NCBI GenBank assembly: GCA_017624275.1
Contig: JAGANG010000086.1
Location: forward strand, 1-34,414
Length of the DNA: 34,414 nt
Direction: 5' to 3'
Source: Spirochaetales bacterium
GTDB lineage: Bacteria; Spirochaetota; GWE2-31-10
Numbering within the stretch: the first letter of the stretch is position 1; each line of letters begins with the position of its first letter. Made by a program: the position numbers and the translations under genes. The notes beneath the pieces are model-generated. The model saw nothing but the letters and a program-made list of their open reading frames with translations, made no database searches and had not been told where the DNA came from. Below, in pieces: positions 32,644-34,414 of the stretch.

Positions 32644-34414
32644 TCAAAATTTTCGCCAATCACGAATAACACACATAGTATACTCATGATCCTTTGTAGT
32701 GTGATCTTGGTGCCCACGGTCATCAAATGTCATGTACATTGCAGCTAACTTATCTTCAGTTTCAGAACAAGACCAATATTCTTTTCCATCAAGAATTTCA
32801 CCATTTACAGCTTTCAAAGATTCATTGATGACATCTTTGTTTTCCCAAATCTTTTGTAACAGTTCAATTTTTGGAACAATCCAGCCTTTTGAATAATCAT
32901 CTGCGACTTTAGTACTATAATCAATGCAGCACTGTTTCATCTCAGTCCATTTCTTACTGTATTGGTTTACTCCAATGGCATATTTTGATTCATCTGCAAT
33001 ACAAACAACTGCAATTACATTTTCTTTCTGTTCATCAGAAAGATTCTTTATTTCTTTTGCAGTAAAAATACTTCCATCGTTAAGGATTACATCACCAATA
33101 GATAATTCAGGTTCAAGGTCATCACTATAATAACGATCTTTTTGCTTATCCAATTCAACCTGTTTATCTTCAAGGTCTTTTATTGAGTCATCGATTTTTG
33201 AAGTAATACTTGTATTATAGCTCTGGTCTGCAAAAAGGTTTGCTTTGAATGGTACAGCGTCTTTCGCTTTTTGATCTTTTAATTTATCAATTTCACTATT
33301 AATGAAATTACTGATTGGAGTATAATTATTTTTGGTAAAAATCTTCTGTAAAGTTGAATGCGAAATATCAGCAAACTTTTTTGGTTTGACATGAGTTTTT
33401 TCTGGATTTTTATTTACTGTAAAATTCCAGTTACAAGCAATGGCATCTCCATTCTTAGAAAAATTAGCATAAGTTTGGTGTGTCTTAGCAGAATTATAAA
33501 CATCATGATGATTATTGTATGGACTATGTCTTCCTTTATCGACGGTTACATACCATATTTCCGAAGTTCCATTTCTAGTACATTCAAAACATTTCTGATT
33601 ATCGATAGTCACTATTTTGTCTGATTCTGGTTCAGTTACTTCTTCAAACCATTCTTCATCAACTTTAGCGGTAAAATCTTCAATCTGTTCCTGAATATCT
33701 TCTATAGCTGAATCACATGGAATACCATTTTCTTTAAGGCACTTCTCAACAATTTCTTTTGCCTTCTTCTGCTGTTTCTCAGTTCCCCAGATACAGTTTT
33801 CAATAAGAGAACAATCCATCAAATCAACTTCATTTCTGTCATTCAAGAAAGCAGATGTTTTAAGAATATGGGCTATTTTCTTCCAGCGGCGGTCCCCGAC
33901 TTCAAAGAGTTCTCCATTCTTTTTATCTTCTTCTGATAATTTTTCGTTTTGCAAAGTCAATTCTTTTCGGATTGCAGAAATAACATCTATTGCAGCATCT
34001 GAAAGTTTTACTTTATCAATTTGTTCTCTCCAGTTTTCTAAATCTTCATTACTAATAAGAAGATTCTTGTCATTTTCAGAAATAGTAAAATCTGTTGAAT
34101 TAGAATCATCAATCATTTCAAAGAATGAGTCTTCATTCTGAATAAAATCCACAACAAGTCGCAGAATGAATCTGTCGTAAAGTGCTTCTAATCCTTCATT
34201 TTTTGTAGGAAGTTCATTTGAAGCAGCAAACAAAGCCTTTAATGGAACATCTTCTACTTTGCCACCGTTATGAAATTTTCGCTCGTTAATAATCGTAAGC
34301 AATGTATTTTGAATGGCAGGACTTGCATTCCAAATTTCATCTAAAAATGCAATATCCGCTTGTGGCAAAAATCCATCTGTAATGCGTTTGTACTCTTCTT
34401 TCCCACTTTCGCCA
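32644..34414 (-). CDS. ravA: RavA-like MoxR AAA+ ATPase fused to a C-terminal DUF1566-like domain, 5' end outside window
   Basis: The frame is open to the window edge, so the N-terminus with Walker A is missing; the TTG at 34368 is not a start. The visible part begins YKRITDGFLPQADIAFLDEI (Walker B), continues to LLTIINERKFHNG, then sensor 1 ALFAASNELP and LEALYDRFILRLVVDFIQ. All closely follow E. coli RavA. The middle (helical, then a Trp/Tyr/His-rich segment) is unlike the E. coli LARA domain. The last ~150 residues read SIGDVILNDGSIFTAKEI, IGVNQYSKKW, KGWIVPKIELLQKIWENKDV and EYWSCSET. This pattern is usual in secreted treponemal DUF1566/FGE-like proteins. Such a fusion to a cytosolic ATPase is unexpected. 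RavA powers the RavA-ViaA system. Confidence 0.85.
   Translation of the reverse strand, partial: GESGKEEYKRITDGFLPQADIAFLDEIWNASPAIQNTLLTIINERKFHNGGKVEDVPLKALFAASNELPTKNEGLEALYDRFILRLVVDFIQNEDSFFEMIDDSNSTDFTISENDKNLLISNEDLENWREQIDKVKLSDAAIDVISAIRKELTLQNEKLSEEDKKNGELFEVGDRRWKKIAHILKTSAFLNDRNEVDLMDCSLIENCIWGTEKQQKKAKEIVEKCLKENGIPCDSAIEDIQEQIEDFTAKVDEEWFEEVTEPESDKIVTIDNQKCFECTRNGTSEIWYVTVDKGRHSPYNNHHDVYNSAKTHQTYANFSKNGDAIACNWNFTVNKNPEKTHVKPKKFADISHSTLQKIFTKNNYTPISNFINSEIDKLKDQKAKDAVPFKANLFADQSYNTSITSKIDDSIKDLEDKQVELDKQKDRYYSDDLEPELSIGDVILNDGSIFTAKEIKNLSDEQKENVIAVVCIADESKYAIGVNQYSKKWTEMKQCCIDYSTKVADDYSKGWIVPKIELLQKIWENKDVINESLKAVNGEILDGKEYWSCSETEDKLAAMYMTFDDRGHQDHTTKDHEYTMCVIRDWRKF

Noticed and set aside
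32644..32800. 3' end of the RavA-like gene as a variable region of a diversity-generating retroelement
   Set aside because: No reverse transcriptase, template repeat or accessory gene is in the window. Only the possible fold points that way, so it is kept as a test, not a claim.
30305..34414. MoxR-VWA genes as a VMAP-type conflict (defence) system
   Set aside because: The VWA and AAA+ segments follow RavA-ViaA closely, and no protease or effector gene is visible. The region beyond the right edge cannot be judged.
1..34414. tRNA or rRNA genes
   Set aside because: I saw no cloverleaf with conserved TTC loop and no rRNA motifs in any intergenic stretch.

Overview
The window looks like chromosomal DNA of a Treponema-type spirochaete. 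It is AT-rich. AlaRS has the short form (595 aa) typical of spirochaetes. There is a BspA-like leucine-rich-repeat lipoprotein, an Rpn-family nuclease relative, an Rnf operon, and intergenic hairpin repeats of the kind common in gut and oral treponemes. The genus call is an inference from gene content, not from a marker search.

Layout. 1-729: 3' part of an Rpn/PD-(D/E)XK gene. 800-2944 (-): LRR surface lipoprotein. 2945-4495: gene-poor but structured. It holds two modular hairpin elements, a complete small transcription unit built on 15 copies of the heptamer GTTGGCT, and a candidate structured small RNA with its own promoter and terminator. 4496-12525 (+): alaS, an M20 peptidase, a frameshifted PLD-SNF2-like gene whose catalytic motifs are eroded, hisC, a possible small ORF and an EamA transporter. 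12535-16401 (-): a hybrid histidine kinase without its phosphoacceptor His, a HExxH protein with a clear promoter, and a REP-associated tyrosine transposase (RAYT). 16836-20320 (-): mfd, broken by a one-base homopolymer deletion. 20362-21300 (+): a secreted protein of unknown function. 21432-22316 (-): DUF368/PopT undecaprenyl-phosphate translocase. 22522-27633 (+): rnfCDGEAB. 27772-28288 (-): a MazF/PemK toxin-antitoxin pair between long direct repeats. 28548-29048 (-): a four-helix membrane protein. 29319-30194 (+): an MscS channel. 30305-34414 (-): a RavA-like AAA+ ATPase (running off the window), a 94-aa protein, and a ViaA-like VWA protein.

How the parts work together. Rnf couples ferredoxin oxidation to NAD+ reduction and ion pumping. 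RavA-ViaA pairs are chaperone-like MoxR/VWA systems linked in E. coli to Fe-S respiratory enzymes. PopT recycles the C55-P envelope carrier, and MscS protects against hypo-osmotic shock. A dispersed palindromic repeat (core GGGTCTGTCGTCTATT) occurs about eight times, often just past terminators. The RAYT gene sits between two inverted copies and is the likely source of the family.

Most interesting points: (1) the RavA-like ATPase carries a C-terminal domain of a type usually seen in secreted treponemal proteins, and the 94-aa middle protein shares a domain with the N-terminus of the ViaA-like protein; (2) the PLD-SNF2-like protein keeps its folds but has lost nuclease and ATPase residues; (3) the heptamer transcription unit could switch frame; (4) a candidate small RNA lies upstream of alaS; (5) a toxin-antitoxin unit lies in a duplicated segment next to a lone IS3-like tip. 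Three reading-frame problems coincide with homopolymers, so sequencing error must be excluded before they are read as biology.
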